Shown here: piece after piece, positions 6,149 through 7,349 of the stretch | Layout of the letters: each line of letters opens with the position of its first letter | Position numbering within the stretch: the stretch's first letter is position 1 | Source: JAGVSR01 sp964458265 | GTDB lineage: Bacteria > Pseudomonadota > Alphaproteobacteria > Rhizobiales > Hyphomicrobiaceae | Reading direction: 5' to 3' | NCBI GenBank assembly: GCA_964458265.1 | Contig: CAYWIF010000059.1 | Location: 1-7,349, forward strand | DNA length: 7,349 nucleotides | Notes under the pieces: generated by a model | Told to the model about the DNA's origin: nothing | Database searches by the model: none | Seen by the model: the letters and a program-made list of their open reading frames with translations, nothing else | Program-made: the position numbers and the translations under genes

Positions 6149-7165
6149 CTAGAGCAGCTCAGTTTGGAATGCACGGCCGTCGTAGCCGTGCACTACGCGA
6201 ATTTCGCGAACCAGCCGACCGGCAGTGTTTGGAAATTCGTCGATGAAAACCACCAGATTCACCGCTTCGGCGATCAGGCGTTCCTGCGGAGCTTGGGTTG
6301 CTTCGGCGCAGAGAGAGTTCAGCCGGATTAGTCCGGCTGCTGCATCATTGGCGTGGATGGTGCTGATGCCACCGGGATGGCCGGTGTTCCACGCTTTCAG
6401 GAGCGAGAGTGCGGCACCATCGCGAACTTCACCGACAATGATTCGGTTCGGGCGAAGACGCATGGTCGCCTTGAGAAGGCGCTCCATCGAGACATTTTCG
6501 GATGTTCGGAGGCAGGCAGAATTCGGACTGCTGGTCTGAAGCTCCATCGTGTCTTCCATCACTACGACCCGATCCTCGGGTGTCGCAACGGCAATCTCGT
6601 GGAGCAAGGCATTGACGAGGGTTGTTTTTCCCGACCCGGTAGCGCCGATCACCAGGATGTTTAATCGGTCGCGCACTGCCGCTTTCAGGATCTCGATGTG
6701 CGGGTGGCCTGCCCACCGCGCAAAATTCTGGCGGGGTGGGACAGGGAGCACGGAGACGTCGTCTCGGCTCGTCAGGATTCCACGCTGGTAGTAGTTGTCC
6801 AGGGAGAACACCGCTCCTGCCCGCCGGCGCAGCGCGAAAAGCGGATTGCCGGCGCACGGCGGGAGCAGCGCCTCGAAGCGCGATCCATCGCCTGGGATCT
6901 CGGTCTCCAAGATCGGGTTGTCGTGGTTGACGGTGGTGAGGTGCATTGCGGCCACCGTCCCGATCGCGGACTCCGCCTGCATCGGCGACAAGTCGCAAGC
7001 GTGGACCGGTCGTTCACCAAGACGCTTGACCCACACACGGCCGTCGGGGTTGAGGCAGATGTCCTCGACGCTGTGATCGGACAGGAGCGGCGTGACCGGC
7101 CCTAGCTCGCGCCGTAGCTTGTCGAGGCCACGGCGCTCGCGCTCGCTCAGGGGATGATGTGACAT
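6149..7165 (-). CDS. trbB: TrbB, conjugal transfer traffic ATPase (VirB11/PulE-type)
   Basis: A 338-residue hexameric secretion ATPase of the VirB11/TrbB family, expected to act on the cytoplasmic face of the inner membrane and power pilus assembly and substrate transfer. The sequence shows Walker A GATGSGKTT (residues 174-182), an Asp box VVMEDTMELQ (about 201-210), a Walker B-like RIIVGEVR (241-248) and a His box GHPGGISTIHAN (262-273), in the family order and spacing. Residues 1-150 match the usual N-terminal domain. Length is normal for TrbB. ATG at 7165 is the first possible start, because an in-frame TGA lies five codons upstream. Its Shine-Dalgarno is weak (TTTAGG, three bases before ATG). 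It is the first gene of the operon seen here, and its start codon lies inside one arm of an 11-bp inverted repeat. All catalytic motifs are intact. Assignment to the Trb branch rather than VirB11 rests on the neighbours. Confidence 0.96.
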   Translation of the reverse strand: MSHHPLSERERRGLDKLRRELGPVTPLLSDHSVEDICLNPDGRVWVKRLGERPVHACDLSPMQAESAIGTVAAMHLTTVNHDNPILETEIPGDGSRFEALLPPCAGNPLFALRRRAGAVFSLDNYYQRGILTSRDDVSVLPVPPRQNFARWAGHPHIEILKAAVRDRLNILVIGATGSGKTTLVNALLHEIAVATPEDRVVVMEDTMELQTSSPNSACLRTSENVSMERLLKATMRLRPNRIIVGEVRDGAALSLLKAWNTGHPGGISTIHANDAAAGLIRLNSLCAEATQAPQERLIAEAVNLVVFIDEFPNTAGRLVREIRVVHGYDGRAFQTELL

Positions 7166-7200
7166 AGACCTAAATCACGAAAGGTGTTCGTCTATGTCAC
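7159..7200. repeat. Perfect 11-bp inverted repeat flanking the trbB translation start
   Basis: GTGACATAGAC (7159-7169) and GTCTATGTCAC (7190-7200) are perfect reverse complements separated by 20 bases. The first arm contains the trbB ATG; the second overlaps the candidate -10 element. Arm centres are 31 bp apart, close to three helical turns. It may be a paired operator, or, on a transcript from further upstream, a hairpin hiding the start codon. The repeat itself is certain; its role is not. Confidence 0.85.
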
Positions 7201-7223
7201 CACCTTCGGGCAGGTGGTGTCAA
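7194..7223 (-). promoter_or_regulatory. Candidate sigma-70 promoter for the trb operon
   Basis: A perfect TTGACA (7218-7223) lies upstream of trbB on the coding strand. At 17-18 bases downstream the best -10 candidates are GTGACA (7195-7200) or TGACAT (7194-7199), which match TATAAT poorly (3 of 6). This would be a weak or activator-dependent promoter with a leader of roughly 20-25 bases. The spacer is filled by an 8-bp dyad and the -10 overlaps one arm of an 11-bp inverted repeat, which fits a regulated promoter. This is inference from sequence only. Transcription from upstream of the window is equally possible. Confidence 0.35.
7198..7219. repeat. 8-bp dyad (CACCACCT / AGGTGGTG) in the candidate trb promoter spacer
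   Basis: CACCACCT (7198-7205) and AGGTGGTG (7212-7219) are perfect reverse complements around a 6-base centre, TCGGGC. The dyad fills the interval between the TTGACA element and the -10 position, where a repressor operator could sit. There is no following T-run in either direction, so it is not a convincing terminator. Confidence 0.75.
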
Positions 7224-7349
7224 ACAATGTGACGCAGTGACGTGTTTCGCGCGTTCATCCCCAATCGTTGACGAGTTCTTCACATAATTTTGGGCGCAAC
7301 AACGCTTCAACGCTATGCAACGGAATCTGCGAGAAAAGCAGATCTATAT

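Larger units (their letters stand above)
7166..7349. other. Upstream region of the trb operon, no confident gene
   Basis: These 184 bases hold the promoter and dyads described separately, plus three GTGAC words on the plus strand (7159, 7229, 7237) and one on the minus strand (7200). No gene can be called. A minus-strand frame is open from the right edge to a TGA at 7255-7257 (about 30 codons, ending LCEELVNDWG) and could be the tail of an upstream gene. A plus-strand ATG at 7315 opens a frame to the edge (MQRNLREKQIY) without a Shine-Dalgarno. Both are short enough to be chance. Confidence 0.6.

Noticed and set aside
6106..6174. N-terminal extension of trbC by 23 residues
   Set aside because: It is polar, overlaps trbB and would bury the signal peptide; the start at 6105 has its own ribosome binding site.
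7255..7349. Open minus-strand frame of about 30 codons from the right edge, possibly the end of an upstream gene
   Set aside because: It is too short to distinguish from chance, with no recognisable family signature. More sequence to the right would settle it.
7315..7349. Plus-strand ATG opening a frame to the edge (MQRNLREKQIY), possibly a divergent gene
   Set aside because: Only 11 codons are visible and there is no Shine-Dalgarno or convincing promoter.

Overview
The window holds one co-oriented minus-strand operon encoding the inner-membrane and ATPase core of a P-type (Trb/VirB-like) conjugative type IV secretion system. In transcription order, from the right edge to the left, the genes are trbB, trbC, trbD, trbE, trbJ and trbL. 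TrbL runs off the left edge without a stop codon. All six calls rest on readable protein signatures: Walker A and B motifs in TrbB and TrbE, pilin architecture in TrbC, the small two-helix TrbD, a secreted coiled-coil TrbJ, and a polytopic TrbL.

The order trbB-C-D-E-J-L with no trbK between trbJ and trbL is typical of Trb regions on proteobacterial integrative conjugative elements and some plasmids. The moderately high GC, Shine-Dalgarno sites and protein sequences suggest a proteobacterium. I cannot narrow the host further or tell a plasmid from a chromosomal element, because no integrase, relaxase, coupling protein, oriT or replication gene is visible. The rest of the operon (usually trbF, trbG, trbI) would lie beyond the left edge.

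Layout, right to left. 7166-7349: upstream region with a candidate TTGACA promoter element, an 8-bp dyad in its spacer and a perfect 11-bp inverted repeat spanning the trbB start codon. 6149-7165: trbB, a traffic ATPase. 5758-6105: trbC, the pilin precursor. 5435-5758: trbD. 2979-5432: trbE, the VirB4-type ATPase. 2095-2982: trbJ, VirB5-like. 1-2079: trbL, VirB6-like, in which about 290 membrane-domain residues are followed by a 400-residue Ala/Pro/Gly-rich tail with two kinds of tandem repeat. Genes are packed with overlaps or gaps of 1-43 nt, implying one transcript and translational coupling.

How the parts work together, from family knowledge: TrbC is processed to the pilus subunit. TrbE (with TrbD) and TrbB use ATP to extract and assemble pilin and to drive transfer. 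TrbL forms part of the inner-membrane pore, and TrbJ is a periplasmic, pilus-associated component. I see no wholly new system here. The less ordinary features are the repeat-rich TrbL tail, the strong hairpin just after the trbL start codon, and the dyad symmetry around the promoter and start of trbB.
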